Shown: positions 50,855 through 59,555, counted from the stretch's first letter. The stretch is DNA of 60,094 bases from Nocardia mexicana NBRC 108244 (GCF_001613165.1 NZ_BDBV01000083.1:1-60094), one strand, 5' to 3'. The notes: a model not told the origin generated them from the letters alone. Translations and numbers: made by a program.

Positions 50855-51640
50855 TCAGCGCGACAGGATCCGGAACAACGTGGTCCAGGCATCCGGAGGG
50901 ACACGACCCACCACCTGGTCAGCGTCGACTTCCGCTGCGGCACAGGCTCTTCGAACCGCGCCCGCCGGATACTCCCGGCGTAGCGAGGCGGCGAGCGAGC
51001 CGCCCACACCGGAGAATCCGAGCTCCACCATGCGGCGATACTCCCCGTCGGCGGCGTGCGGGAGGAGTGGCTCGGCGCGCCGCCGCATATGCAGCACGGC
51101 GGCATCGACCCGGGGCACCGGATGAAAACTGGTGCGCGCGACCTCGTCTCCCAATGCCATCGACACCCAGGGCCAATGATCGACGGTGAGTTTGGACCAG
51201 CGTCCGTAGGCGCCGGAATGCTTGCGGGCGAACTCGCGCTGGGTCAGCAGCGTGGCGCTGGTGAGGCGGCGTGCGGCCAGGCACCAGCGGACGATATCGG
51301 TGGTGCTGCCGAACGGCACATTGGCGACCACCGCGAAGGGTTCGCGCGGCGGCCGGACGGTCCGGAAATCCGCGTGGTAGAAGCTGGTTCGATCATTCGA
51401 TGCGTAGCGTCGGCGCAGTCGCCCGACGTATCGGCCGTCCTTCTCGTAGCCGCGGACGCGGCCACCGGCCGCGAGAATGTGCCGGGTCAGCATGCCGTCG
51501 CCGGGGCCGATCTCGACGATCAGGTCGCCGGGCGCGGTGCCGGAGGCGCGCACGATCATCGCCGCGGCGCGGGCGTCGATCAGGAAATTCTGGGACAGCG
51601 TCTTGCGCGGGTTACGGACGCGCGACAGTGAGCGGGACAT
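50855..51640 (-). CDS. erm: Erm-family 23S rRNA adenine N6-methyltransferase
   Basis: Methylates A2058 of 23S rRNA and so gives macrolide-lincosamide-streptogramin B resistance. The 261-aa product has KTLSQNFLID, motif I VEIGPGDGMLTRHIL, acidic GYEKDGRYVGRL, the catalytic motif VVANVPFGSTTD and LLTQREFARKHSGAYGRWSKLTV, a stretch typical of Erm and not KsgA. GGAGG is six bases before ATG 51640. A 31-aa leader peptide with an Arg-Leu-Arg motif and RBS-blocking hairpins precede it, so it is probably macrolide-inducible. It is inserted between menG and mgtA, neighbours in mycobacteria. Confidence 0.92.
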   Translation of the reverse strand: MSRSLSRVRNPRKTLSQNFLIDARAAAMIVRASGTAPGDLIVEIGPGDGMLTRHILAAGGRVRGYEKDGRYVGRLRRRYASNDRTSFYHADFRTVRPPREPFAVVANVPFGSTTDIVRWCLAARRLTSATLLTQREFARKHSGAYGRWSKLTVDHWPWVSMALGDEVARTSFHPVPRVDAAVLHMRRRAEPLLPHAADGEYRRMVELGFSGVGGSLAASLRREYPAGAVRRACAAAEVDADQVVGRVPPDAWTTLFRILSR

Positions 51641-51647
51641 GGGTGTC

Positions 51648-51745
51648 CTCCGAACGGAGCGGTCGAATCAGGAAGAGTTGATTCGCCCGGACCCACGCCG
51701 AGGCGCACGAGAATCGGCCGATCGGCCGTCAGTGAGTTCTCCGGA
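51648..51745 (-). promoter_or_regulatory. Erm attenuator hairpins
   Basis: Between leader stop and erm start, CTCCGTTCGGAG (51648-51659) folds over the erm Shine-Dalgarno. CGAATCA/TGATTCG (51664-51670 and 51679-51685) is a 7-bp hairpin, CGGCCGATCGGCCG (51715-51728) a palindrome. GGGTCCGGGC (around 51686-51695) can pair with GCCTGGACCC inside the leader (around 51781-51790). These could switch when a ribosome stalls. Confidence 0.65.
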
Positions 51746-51841
51746 TTATCGGATGCGGAGAGCGATGCGATGCGCGGGCAGGGTCCAGGCTGCAACGCGC
51801 AGCCGCACGAAGTACGCGCCGACCGCGCATGCGCCGCTCAC
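51746..51841 (-). CDS. Putative erm leader peptide (31 aa)
   Basis: A short gene with a strong RBS, GGGAGG (51849-51854), seven bases before GTG 51841, ending in TAA at 51746-51748, 105 bases before erm. The peptide contains YFVRLRVAAW, with Arg13-Leu14-Arg15. Arg-X-Arg motifs are known to make macrolide-bound ribosomes stall, as in the ErmD leader. It is not related in sequence to known leaders that I recall. The role is inferred from position, RBS and motif. Confidence 0.65.
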   Translation of the reverse strand: MSGACAVGAYFVRLRVAAWTLPAHRIALRIR

Positions 51842-51919
51842 GCCTGGACCTCCCATGTCGCACAGCGTAAACCGCCGCCGTTATCAACCGCCACCGAATT
51901 TCCGACGATCATCGCTCCC

Positions 51920-52059
51920 ACCGTCATCCCCGGCGCGCTCACCGTCATCTCGGCGTGCTCACCGTCATCTCGGCGCGCTCACTGTCATCCCCGGCATGCT
52001 CTTGGCCGGGGTACATACTCGGCAGTGGATTCCGGCCAAAGCCTGTCGGAAATGACGGT
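51920..52059. repeat. Tandem and inverted hairpin repeat cluster
   Basis: Four tandem units of 20-21 bases with core ACCGTCATCTCGGCGTGCTC (51920-52001) run into TTGGCCGGGG. After a 20-base gap the same element occurs inverted (TCCGGCCAAAGCCTGTCGG onward, 52031-52059). It is the same family as 32491-32554 and 34129-34149. It lies downstream of mgtA, 16 bases after its stop, and may end mgtA transcription before the erm leader. Confidence 0.85.
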
Positions 52060-52075
52060 GGGGACGGGGGAGTGG

Positions 52076-53218
52076 TCAGGCGCTGCGGTACAGGCTGTCC
52101 GGGCCGGTGCCGAGCACATCCGCGTAATGGCCCAGCAGCTCCGTGCAGATCGCGGGCCAAGTGCGGTGCAGTACGGATTTGCGGGCGGAGGCGGAGAATC
52201 GCGATCGCAACTCCGGATCCCGCAGGGCCGCCACCGCACTGGGCAGCAGTTCGGCGAACCGATCCACCGGCAGCAGATATCCGTTGCGGCAGTGCGAAAT
52301 CAGGTCCCGGGGGCCGCCCGCGTCCGGGCCGACGACCGGCAACCCGCAGGCCAGCGCCTCCTGCACGCCCTGGCAGAACGTCTCGTGCTCGCCCGGATGC
52401 ACCATCACGTCGAGGCTGGCATAGGCCTGGGCGAGCTCCGCGCCGCCGAGTTCGCCGGTGAACACCGCCGACGGCAGCAGCCGGGTCAGTCGGGCACGCT
52501 CCGGGCCGTCGCCCACCACGACCAATCGGATATCCGGATCGTCGGCGAGCACGGCCAGCCGGTCCACATGCTTCTCCGGCGCCAGGCGCCCGACGAAACC
52601 GACGATCAACCGGCCGTCCGGCGACCACGCCTGCCGCAGTGCCGCGCGCCGCGCGGACGGCGTGAACCGCACCGTGTCGACCCCGCGTGCCCAGCGATGA
52701 ACACGTGGAATGCCGTGTCGCGCAAGATCTTCGGCGGCAGCGGTGGAGGGCGCCAGGGTGCGCGCCGCGCGCATGTGGATGCGCCGCGTCCACGCCCACG
52801 CCGCCCGCCGCGCGGGGCCGAGCCCGTAGCTGGCGGCGAACCCGGCGACATCGGTCTGAAATACCGCCACGGCGGGCAGATCCAGCCGCAGCGCCGCCGC
52901 GACGCCCCCGGCGCCCAGCAGGAACGGCGATGCCAGATGCACCACCTCCGCGTCGAATTCGTCGATGGCCGCGGTGATCCCGGGCTGCGGCAGGCCCACC
53001 GGCAGCGAGCTGACCTTCGGCACCATCACCGCCGGGACCCGCAGCACCGGGAACCGGCCGTGCTCGCGCGGCGCGGGCGGCAGATTGCCGGGGGTGTCCG
53101 GCGCGATCACGAGCGCCTCGTGGCCATGGCGATCGAGGTGCTCGAGCACCTGCAGCACGGAATTGACGACGCCGTTCATATTCGGCAGAAACGACTCCGC
53201 GACAATCGCTACACGCAC
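52076..53218 (-). CDS. mgtA: GDP-mannose-dependent alpha-mannosyltransferase MgtA
   Basis: A GT-B glycosyltransferase (GT4 family), 380 aa. It starts VRVAIVAESFLPNMNGVVNSVLQVLEHL, typical of MgtA (Rv0557, once called PimB), and has the C-terminal donor site HPGEHETFCQGVQEALACGLPVVGPDAGG with the EX7E-type glutamates. The family mannosylates a glucuronic-acid diacylglycerol anchor of lipomannan-like glycolipids. GTG 53218 is used; the frame reaches 53269. Confidence 0.9.
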   Translation of the reverse strand: MRVAIVAESFLPNMNGVVNSVLQVLEHLDRHGHEALVIAPDTPGNLPPAPREHGRFPVLRVPAVMVPKVSSLPVGLPQPGITAAIDEFDAEVVHLASPFLLGAGGVAAALRLDLPAVAVFQTDVAGFAASYGLGPARRAAWAWTRRIHMRAARTLAPSTAAAEDLARHGIPRVHRWARGVDTVRFTPSARRAALRQAWSPDGRLIVGFVGRLAPEKHVDRLAVLADDPDIRLVVVGDGPERARLTRLLPSAVFTGELGGAELAQAYASLDVMVHPGEHETFCQGVQEALACGLPVVGPDAGGPRDLISHCRNGYLLPVDRFAELLPSAVAALRDPELRSRFSASARKSVLHRTWPAICTELLGHYADVLGTGPDSLYRSA

Positions 53219-53311
53219 ACTTCGAGTGTGATCACCGCAGGACGCAGGGCCGCCACGCCGACGTGACACGTACTCGAAGATCGAGCAAACAGTGCACGAC
53301 GCGCGTCCGAT

Positions 53312-53770
53312 TCAGTCCGGATCGCGCCGCTCCCACCGCCGCACCAACCACAGCGCGGGCAGCGCCAGCGCCCAGGCCACCACGATCACCGACAGCGCGG
53401 GAATGATCGCGACCCTGGCATCGCGCCCGGCGACGCGCACCAATTCCGGATCCTTCTTGCTGTATTCGACATTGATGCGTTCGCCCGCGGTCAACTTCGT
53501 CGGATACAGCACACCCACCTTCGGATTGCGCGTCACACCGTCGGGCGTCACGTAAGTGACCGCCGAACGCAGCCGCCCCGCCGACAACACCTCGGCGCTG
53601 GTGACGCCCTTGTCGGAGTTGATCAGCATGTCGTCGCGCCAGGCCGCCAGCACCAGCAGCACCGCCAGCACGCTCACCGCCGTCGCGGCCACCAGGACGC
53701 CGATCCTGGTGCGCCGCAAGCGCACCGGGCGACGCCCGATCCGCTGATCAGACTGGGTGGTTTCCGACAC
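53312..53770 (-). CDS. DUF3592-like membrane protein
   Basis: A 152-aa protein with two membrane helices (IGVLVAATAVSVLAVLLVLAAW and VAIIPALSVIVVAWALALPALWLV) bracketing an extracytoplasmic domain with VTPDGVTRNPKVGVLYPTKL and INVEYSKKDPELVRVAG, the pattern of DUF3592. It equals Rv0556, next to mgtA in M. tuberculosis. The function is unknown. Confidence 0.82.
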   Translation of the reverse strand: MSETTQSDQRIGRRPVRLRRTRIGVLVAATAVSVLAVLLVLAAWRDDMLINSDKGVTSAEVLSAGRLRSAVTYVTPDGVTRNPKVGVLYPTKLTAGERINVEYSKKDPELVRVAGRDARVAIIPALSVIVVAWALALPALWLVRRWERRDPD

Positions 53771-53809
53771 CGCACAAGGCTATGGCATGGCTCGGATAGC
53801 GTGTGCCCC

Positions 53810-54316
53810 ATGTCCCGTAAATTCAGCTTCACCGTGTCCTACAGCGTTCCGGTAGAAGAGCTTCACCGGGCGATCACCAGCGACGACATGTGGCAGGCCA
53901 GGTTCGACGGCGCCGAAACCGCCACACTGGACCTGTCCCATCCCGACGGTCCGGGCACCATCCGCGTGCATATGACCGAGCGCGCACGTCAGGACAAGAT
54001 CCCGACCATCGTCAGCAAGGTCCTCAAGAGCGAGCTCGAGCTCGAGCGCGTCGACAACTGGGGCCCGCTCGAGGGCGACACCGCCAAGGGCAGCTTCACG
54101 GGCGCCTCGAAGGGCGTCACCACCGAGATGGAGGGCACCTACGAGCTGCGGCCCACCGCGGAGGGCTCCCAGGTAGAGGTCGCCGGCACCGTCTCGGTCA
54201 AGGTTCCGCTGGTCGGCGGTGCCATCGAACCGCTGGCCGAGCAGCTGCAGCACCGGGTGGTCAACAGCGAGCGCAAGTTCATCGAGCAGTGGCTCGGAGC
54301 CAAGACCGACGCCTGA
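53810..54316 (+). CDS. DUF2505 family protein
   Basis: A 168-aa START/SRPBCC-like protein: FSFTVSYSVPVEELHRAITSDDMWQARF at the start, then VTTEMEGTYELRPTAEGSQVEVAGTVSVKVP and a long C-terminal helix. This is the arrangement of actinobacterial DUF2505 proteins, which may bind lipids. ATG 53810 is preferred over GTG 53801. A strong double hairpin follows. Confidence 0.82.
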   Translation: MSRKFSFTVSYSVPVEELHRAITSDDMWQARFDGAETATLDLSHPDGPGTIRVHMTERARQDKIPTIVSKVLKSELELERVDNWGPLEGDTAKGSFTGASKGVTTEMEGTYELRPTAEGSQVEVAGTVSVKVPLVGGAIEPLAEQLQHRVVNSERKFIEQWLGAKTDA

Positions 54317-54331
54317 GCGCACCTACGAACA

Positions 54332-54378
54332 GGGCCGCGAACACGTCTGCAGGCATCGCCTGCGGAAGCTCGCGGCCC
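54332..54378. terminator. Nested hairpin terminator
   Basis: GGGCCGCGA (54332-54340) pairs with TCGCGGCCC (54370-54378), and GCAGGC/GCCTGC (54349-54354, 54358-54363) form a hairpin within the loop. It lies between convergent genes. Confidence 0.78.
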
Positions 54379-54387
54379 GCACGGGTC

Positions 54388-54837
54388 CTACTCCTGCGAC
54401 CAATCGACCGTCGCGGGGTCGAACTCCCGCTTCTCCACCAGCACCAGCCAGTTCCCGGAGTTGTCACGCATGACCGCCTCGACCCCGTAGGGACGCTCGG
54501 ACGGCGGCTGCACGAATTCCACACCCTTGGCCGACAACTCCTCATAGGCCTTCTGACAGTCGTCGGTGTTCAGGCCGAGCGCGCCCATGGTGCCGTTGCC
54601 GAGCGACCGGCGGATGGCATCGGCCATGGTGTCGTCCAGCGGCGGGCCGGGCACCATGAGCGTCACCTCCAACTCCGGATGCTCCGGCTGCGTCACGGTG
54701 ACCCAGCGAAAGCCGCTGTCGCCCATGGAAACATCGGAGGACTCCACGAATCCCAGCTTGTCGATGTACCACTGCTTGGCGGCGGTCTGATCGGTCACGT
54801 ACACGGTGACCAGCGAAACGTTCTTGATGGTTGCCAT
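54388..54837 (-). CDS. VOC family protein
   Basis: A 149-aa glyoxalase-fold protein: VSLVTVYVTDQTAAKQWYIDKLGFVESSD at the N-terminus, then FRWVTVTQPEHPELEVTLM and a second half with GVEFVQPPSERPYGVEAVMRDNSGNWLVLVE. Likely metal sites are Glu residues in these strands. It is probably co-transcribed with the AraC regulator 48 bases upstream. The substrate is unknown. Confidence 0.87.
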   Translation of the reverse strand: MATIKNVSLVTVYVTDQTAAKQWYIDKLGFVESSDVSMGDSGFRWVTVTQPEHPELEVTLMVPGPPLDDTMADAIRRSLGNGTMGALGLNTDDCQKAYEELSAKGVEFVQPPSERPYGVEAVMRDNSGNWLVLVEKREFDPATVDWSQE

Positions 54838-54885
54838 GCGATAAGGCTATGGAATGGCATTCTGCGGGCGCTTCTCCGAAATTGC

Positions 54886-55320
54886 TCAATCCGGGAGCTT
54901 GCGGTCCGACAACCCGTGCATGAAGACGTAGCAGCCCGGGATGCGCGGCGCTCCCTCGGCGGCGAACTTGGCCTGGTACGCAGAGGGGGACATGCCCACC
55001 AGCTCGGTGAATTTGCGGCTGAACGAGCCCAGACTGGTGTATCCGACCAGCATGCAGGCCTCGGTGACGGTGACATTGGTGGCGCGCAGCAGGTCCTGGG
55101 CCCGCTCGATGCGCCGCTCGGCCAGATACAGCGCCGGGGTCTTGCCGTAGGTGGCCGCGAAACTGCGCAGGAAGTAGTACTTCGAGACTCCCGCCGCCGC
55201 AGCCAGTCCTTCCAGGTCCAGGTCTTCGGCGTAATCCCGGTCGGCGAGGTCCCGCGCCCGGCGCAGGTGCGGGAGCAGGTCCAGCGGCGGCCGTTCCGAG
55301 CCTCGGCGAGCGCTCATCAC
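54886..55320 (-). CDS. AraC family transcriptional regulator
   Basis: A 144-aa protein that is essentially just an AraC DNA-binding domain: two HTH motifs, LDLEGLAAAAGVSKYYFLRSFAATYGKTPALYL and VTVTEACMLVGYTSLGSFSRKFTELVGMSPSAYQ. No sensor domain is present, so it is short for the family. It is just upstream of the VOC gene, which it may control; such pairs are common. ATG 55317 is an alternative start. Confidence 0.9.
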   Translation of the reverse strand: MMSARRGSERPPLDLLPHLRRARDLADRDYAEDLDLEGLAAAAGVSKYYFLRSFAATYGKTPALYLAERRIERAQDLLRATNVTVTEACMLVGYTSLGSFSRKFTELVGMSPSAYQAKFAAEGAPRIPGCYVFMHGLSDRKLPD

Positions 55321-55386
55321 TCGATCATCCCTCGCGCGGGGGTTCCACCGAAACCGCCGGCGGCGACGGATGCGTCTGCGCGTCCG

Positions 55387-56748
55387 TCACGTGAACGGCG
55401 GCAGGTCGTCGGCCCGCATCGAGGCAATGCCCGCCGCCCGCCACGCGCGGGCGGTCAGATCGGAGTCCTCCTCGGTGACCAGGTTGCCCATCACCCGAAC
55501 CGCGGTGCGCTGCAGGTACTTCGACCGCATCACCGGAGGGCCGCCGGTCGGCACCATGCGTGGGTGGGTGGCCAGCGCGGCGATCCGGCGCGCGACCGAG
55601 AACGTGCGTCCGTAGCGGGCCCGCAGCAGATCCGGCCACAGCGTGGTCAGGTCCGGTTCGTCGAGCAGCCCGGCCAGCAGGTGCCCGCCCTCCAGGCCGT
55701 AGTCGATGCCCTCGCCGTTGAGCGGGTTCACGCAACCGGCGGCATCGCCCACCAGTGCCCAGTTGCGACCGGCGACCGTCGACACCGCGCCACCCATCGG
55801 CAGCAGCGCCGAGGCCACCGCGCGGGTCTCGCCCTCGAACTCCCACTCCGCGCGGCGCAGCGAAACATAGTGCTGCAACAGCGGTTTCAGTGCGACGTGC
55901 GAGGGCCGCCGCTCGGTGGCCAGCGATCCGACACCGATGTTGACCTCACCGTTGCCGAGCGGGAACACCCACCCGTACCCGGGTACCAGGGTGTTCTCGG
56001 CATCGCGAAGTTCCAGATGGGAGGTGATCCACTCGTCGTCACTGCGCGCGGACTTGATGTACGCGCGGGCGGCGACGCCGTAGGCGAACCGGCGATGCCA
56101 GGTGCGCCCCAGCATCTTGCCGACGGGGGAGCGGACCCCGTCGGCCACGATCAATATCCGGCAGCCGATTTCGCGGGCGCCCGCATCGGTGCGCACCGTG
56201 ACACCGGTGACCCGGTCACCGGCGCGCGCCACATCGACCACGCGCACCCCGTCGACCATCCGAGCGCCCCACTTGACCGCGGTCTCGCGCAGCTTGTCGT
56301 CGAGTTCGGTACGGGCGACGGCACTTCCGTAACTCGGAAACGAGCCGTCCGGCCAGGTCAGCAGGGCCTCGCGACCGAAACCGGTCATCCGCAGGCCGCG
56401 GTTGACCGTATGCGCGCGCACCCAGTCGCCCAGCCCGAGGTGCTCCATCTCGGCGGTCGCCCGCGGTGTCAGGCCGTCCCCGCAGGTCTTGTCGCGCGGG
56501 AACACCGCGGCATCGATCAGCAGAACATCGCGTCCGGACCGTGCCGCCCAGGCGGCCGCCGCCGACCCCGCCGGACCCGCGCCGACCACCAGCACATCGG
56601 CATGCGGGGGCAATGCGTCCGGGGAGCGCTCCCGCGCGTCCGCTGCTGAATCACCGCTCGCGGTACTGGCATCCGCTGCACCCATGGGCTCAATACTTGC
56701 AGCACCGGTCCGGGAGTGTCGACGGTGCCGCCGGTTCGAGTCGGTCAC
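55387..56748 (-). CDS. menJ: Menaquinone reductase (geranylgeranyl reductase family)
   Basis: An FAD enzyme that saturates one isoprene unit of menaquinone, as Rv0561c (MenJ) does in mycobacteria. The 453-aa product has a Rossmann FAD loop VLVVGAGPAGSAAAAWAARSG (near residue 52), CGDGLTPRA (near 88), and NWALVGDAAGCVNPLNGEGIDYGLEGG later on. The N-terminus is about 45 residues longer than usual, so ATG 56685 may be the true start. It is divergent from grcC1. Confidence 0.9.
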   Translation of the reverse strand: MTDSNRRHRRHSRTGAASIEPMGAADASTASGDSAADARERSPDALPPHADVLVVGAGPAGSAAAAWAARSGRDVLLIDAAVFPRDKTCGDGLTPRATAEMEHLGLGDWVRAHTVNRGLRMTGFGREALLTWPDGSFPSYGSAVARTELDDKLRETAVKWGARMVDGVRVVDVARAGDRVTGVTVRTDAGAREIGCRILIVADGVRSPVGKMLGRTWHRRFAYGVAARAYIKSARSDDEWITSHLELRDAENTLVPGYGWVFPLGNGEVNIGVGSLATERRPSHVALKPLLQHYVSLRRAEWEFEGETRAVASALLPMGGAVSTVAGRNWALVGDAAGCVNPLNGEGIDYGLEGGHLLAGLLDEPDLTTLWPDLLRARYGRTFSVARRIAALATHPRMVPTGGPPVMRSKYLQRTAVRVMGNLVTEEDSDLTARAWRAAGIASMRADDLPPFT

Positions 56749-56901
56749 GTGCGCGGAACCGCTGGCTGAGACGCGTTGCCGCGCGCCGCAGGTGTCGTTC
56801 CGACTGTCTGATTAGTCCCAGAGTGACTCCGTTCATGGGCACGTCATCCCCGACACGCTAGGTTCTTGGGTGTGGGGATGGAACCGGCTTTGGGAGATGG
56901 C

Positions 56902-57924
56902 ATGGGTGCATCGGCTGTCAGCGATGAGACCACAGTGGTCGCCGGGGTCGATCTCGGCGATCCCGAACTCGCTTCGACCGTGCGCAGCGGTCTGGAAGAG
57001 GTCGAGAAGCTACTGGTCAGCGAGCTGTCCGACGGCGAGGAGTTCCTGCAGGAGGCGGCGCTACACCTGGCCAAGGCCGGTGGTAAACGCTTCCGCCCGC
57101 TCTTCACCATCCTCACCGGGCAGCTGGGCCCGCGCCCGACCGATCCGGATCTGGTCACCGCCGGAACCGTTATCGAACTGGTGCACCTGGCCACCCTCTA
57201 TCACGACGACGTGATGGACGAGGCGTCGATGCGTCGCGGCGCCCCGAGCGTGAATTCCCGCTGGGGAAACAGCATCGCGATCCTCGCCGGCGACTACCTG
57301 TTCGCCCACGCCTCCCGGCTGGTGTCCACGCTGGGCCCCGACGCGGTGCGCATCATCGCCGAGACGTTCGCCGAACTGGTGACCGGGCAGATGCGAGAAA
57401 CCCTGGGCGCCAGGCAATCCCAGGATCCGGTCGAGCACTACCTGCGGGTGGTGTGGGAGAAGACCGGATCGCTGATCGCGGCCTCGGGCCGATTCGGCGG
57501 CGCCTTCTCCGGCGCCGGCCCCGAGCACGTGGAGCGGCTGGCCCGGCTCGGTGACGCGGTGGGCACGGCCTTCCAGATCTCCGACGACATCATCGACATC
57601 TCCTCGGTCTCCGAGCAGTCCGGCAAGACGCCGGGCACCGACCTGCGCGAGGGCGTGCACACACTGCCGGTGCTGTACGCGCTGCGTGACGAGGGCACCG
57701 AGGGCGACCGGCTGCGCAAGCTGCTGGCCCGCCCGCTGGAATCCGACGGCGAGGTCACCGAGGCCCTGGACCTGCTGTCCCGCTCCCGCGGCATGGTGCT
57801 GGCGAAGGAGAAGCTGCAGGGGTACGCGGATATCGCGCACGCGGAACTGTCGGCGCTGCCCGGCGGCCCGGCCAACGAGGCCCTGGAACGCCTGGTCCGC
57901 TACACCATCGAACGCGTCGGCTGA
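56902..57924 (+). CDS. grcC1: Long-chain polyprenyl diphosphate synthase
   Basis: A trans-prenyltransferase of 340 aa that probably makes the menaquinone side chain. The first Asp-rich motif is in LYHDDVMDEASMRRG and the second in FQISDDIIDISSVSEQSGKT; KAGGKRFRPLFTIL binds the diphosphate. ATG 56902 is chosen because GGAG lies five bases upstream; the frame extends to 56866. Its neighbour menJ acts on the same chain, and htpX follows as in M. tuberculosis. Confidence 0.93.
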   Translation: MGASAVSDETTVVAGVDLGDPELASTVRSGLEEVEKLLVSELSDGEEFLQEAALHLAKAGGKRFRPLFTILTGQLGPRPTDPDLVTAGTVIELVHLATLYHDDVMDEASMRRGAPSVNSRWGNSIAILAGDYLFAHASRLVSTLGPDAVRIIAETFAELVTGQMRETLGARQSQDPVEHYLRVVWEKTGSLIAASGRFGGAFSGAGPEHVERLARLGDAVGTAFQISDDIIDISSVSEQSGKTPGTDLREGVHTLPVLYALRDEGTEGDRLRKLLARPLESDGEVTEALDLLSRSRGMVLAKEKLQGYADIAHAELSALPGGPANEALERLVRYTIERVG

Positions 57925-58036
57925 ATTTCCCGACGTCAACTCCGTATAGCTCACAATTCAACTAGGAACTTCGCCTCGCCTTCTATCGTTGACCTGCTGT
58001 AACGCAATCGATGAACCGGGGGCGTGAAGGAGTGCG

Positions 58037-58918
58037 ATGCACGGGCATGGTTTCGGGAATGGTCTGAAGACGTTCGGGCTGATGGTCGGGATGTCGGCGT
58101 TGATCGTGTTCGCCGGGGCGATGTTCCGTAATCCGACCATCCTGGTGATCGCGATCCTGCTGGCGGTGGGCATGAACGCCTACGCCTATTTCAACAGCGA
58201 CAAGCTGGCGCTCAAGGCGATGCACGCGCAGCCGGTCTCCGAGCTGGAGGCGCCGGTGATCTACAAGATCGTGCGGGAGCTGGCGACCGCGGCGCGGCAG
58301 CCGATGCCCCGGCTGTACATCAGCCCGACCAATGCGCCCAACGCGTTCGCCACCGGCCGCAATCCGCGGCACGCGGCGGTCTGCTGCACCAGCGGCATCC
58401 TGCAGATCCTCGACGAGCGGGAGCTGCGCGCGGTGCTGGGGCACGAGCTATCCCACGTCTACAACCGCGACATCCTGATCTCGTCGGTCGCGGGCGCGCT
58501 CGCCGCGGTCATCTCCGGCCTGGCCAACCTGGCCTTCTTCGCGAGCATCTTCGGCGGCGGCAACCGTGAGGGTGAGGGCCCGAACGTATTCGGCATGCTG
58601 CTGGTCTCGCTGCTCGGCCCGATCGCGGCGACGCTCATCAAGCTGGCCGTCTCGCGTTCCCGCGAATACCAGGCCGACCAGGACGGCGCCGCCCTGACCG
58701 GCGACCCGCTGGCCCTGGCCTCGGCCCTGCGCAAGCTGGAGCGCGGCACCCAGGCGGCCCCCCTGCCGCCGGAGCCGCAACTGACCTCCCAGTCGCACCT
58801 GATGATCGCCAACCCGTTCCGGGCGGGGGACCGCATGGCCCGCTGGTTCTCCACCCACCCGCCGATGGACGAGCGCATCTCCCGCCTGGAGCAGATGGCG
58901 GGCGGAAACTACCGGTAG
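58037..58918 (+). CDS. htpX: HtpX-type membrane zinc metalloprotease
   Basis: A 293-aa M48-family protease that clears misfolded membrane proteins. The zinc motif HELSH is in LRAVLGHELSHVYNRDIL near residue 137, with the third ligand Glu in SRSREYQADQDGAAL. Membrane helices are at residues about 12-55 and 150-205. AAGGAG is five bases before ATG 58037. The end overlaps the convergent yajQ gene by 10 bases. Confidence 0.95.
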   Translation: MHGHGFGNGLKTFGLMVGMSALIVFAGAMFRNPTILVIAILLAVGMNAYAYFNSDKLALKAMHAQPVSELEAPVIYKIVRELATAARQPMPRLYISPTNAPNAFATGRNPRHAAVCCTSGILQILDERELRAVLGHELSHVYNRDILISSVAGALAAVISGLANLAFFASIFGGGNREGEGPNVFGMLLVSLLGPIAATLIKLAVSRSREYQADQDGAALTGDPLALASALRKLERGTQAAPLPPEPQLTSQSHLMIANPFRAGDRMARWFSTHPPMDERISRLEQMAGGNYR

Positions 58919-59400
58919 TTCACGAACTGCAGCGCGACATCCAGGTCCGCGTTCTTGAGCAGTGAGATAACCGCCTGCAGGTCGTCGCGCTTCTTCCCGC
59001 TCACGCGCAGCTCGTCGCCCTGAATCTGGGCCTTGATGCCCTTGGGGCCCTCGTCGCGGATCTTCTTGGCGATCTTCTTCGCATTCTCCGTCGAGATGCC
59101 CTGCACCAGCGTGCCTGTGATTTTGTACACCTTTCCGGAGGCCTGCGGCTCCCCGGCGTCGAAGGCCTTGAGCGAGATGTCGCGCCGGATCAGCTTCTCC
59201 TTGAAGACCTCCAGCGCGGCCTTGACCCGGTCCTCCGACTCGGCCTGCACGACGATCTTCTCCTCGCCGGACCACTCGATGCCCGCGCCGGTGCCTCGGA
59301 AGTCGTATCGGGTGTTGAGCTCCTTCGCCGCCTGATTCAGCGCGTTGTCGACCTCCTGTCGGTCGACCTTGCTCACGACATCGAATGACGAATCGGCCAC
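58909..59400 (-). CDS. YajQ family nucleotide-binding protein
   Basis: A 163-aa protein of the UPF0234/YajQ family: SSFDVVSKVDRQEVDNALNQAAKELNTRYDF at the start and SGKKRDDLQAVISLLKN at the end. Some members bind cyclic di-GMP; others have been linked to tRNA or nucleotide binding. The order htpX-yajQ is shared with mycobacteria (Rv0563-Rv0566c). Confidence 0.93.
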   Translation of the reverse strand: MADSSFDVVSKVDRQEVDNALNQAAKELNTRYDFRGTGAGIEWSGEEKIVVQAESEDRVKAALEVFKEKLIRRDISLKAFDAGEPQASGKVYKITGTLVQGISTENAKKIAKKIRDEGPKGIKAQIQGDELRVSGKKRDDLQAVISLLKNADLDVALQFVNYR

Positions 59401-59555
59401 CCTGCGCTCCTGTCTGAGATTGTTCCGGACTGACGGGACCCTACGTACCCCGGACCTTCGAAGCTAGTCCGCCGCACACGGGCTTGGCCAGCCGGTTTGC
59501 ATGTGAGGGCCAGGCTCGTTGTATTCTTCTCAGCGCGCTGTGACAGCGCATGCCT

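Noticed and set aside
50855..51640. KsgA (16S rRNA dimethyladenosine transferase)
   Set aside because: NVPFGS in the catalytic motif, the TQREFARKHSGAYGRW stretch and a leader peptide point to Erm.
56834..56862. Another copy of the hairpin repeat (CGTCATCCCCGACACGCT)
   Set aside because: Only half the element is similar and no pairing arm is present.
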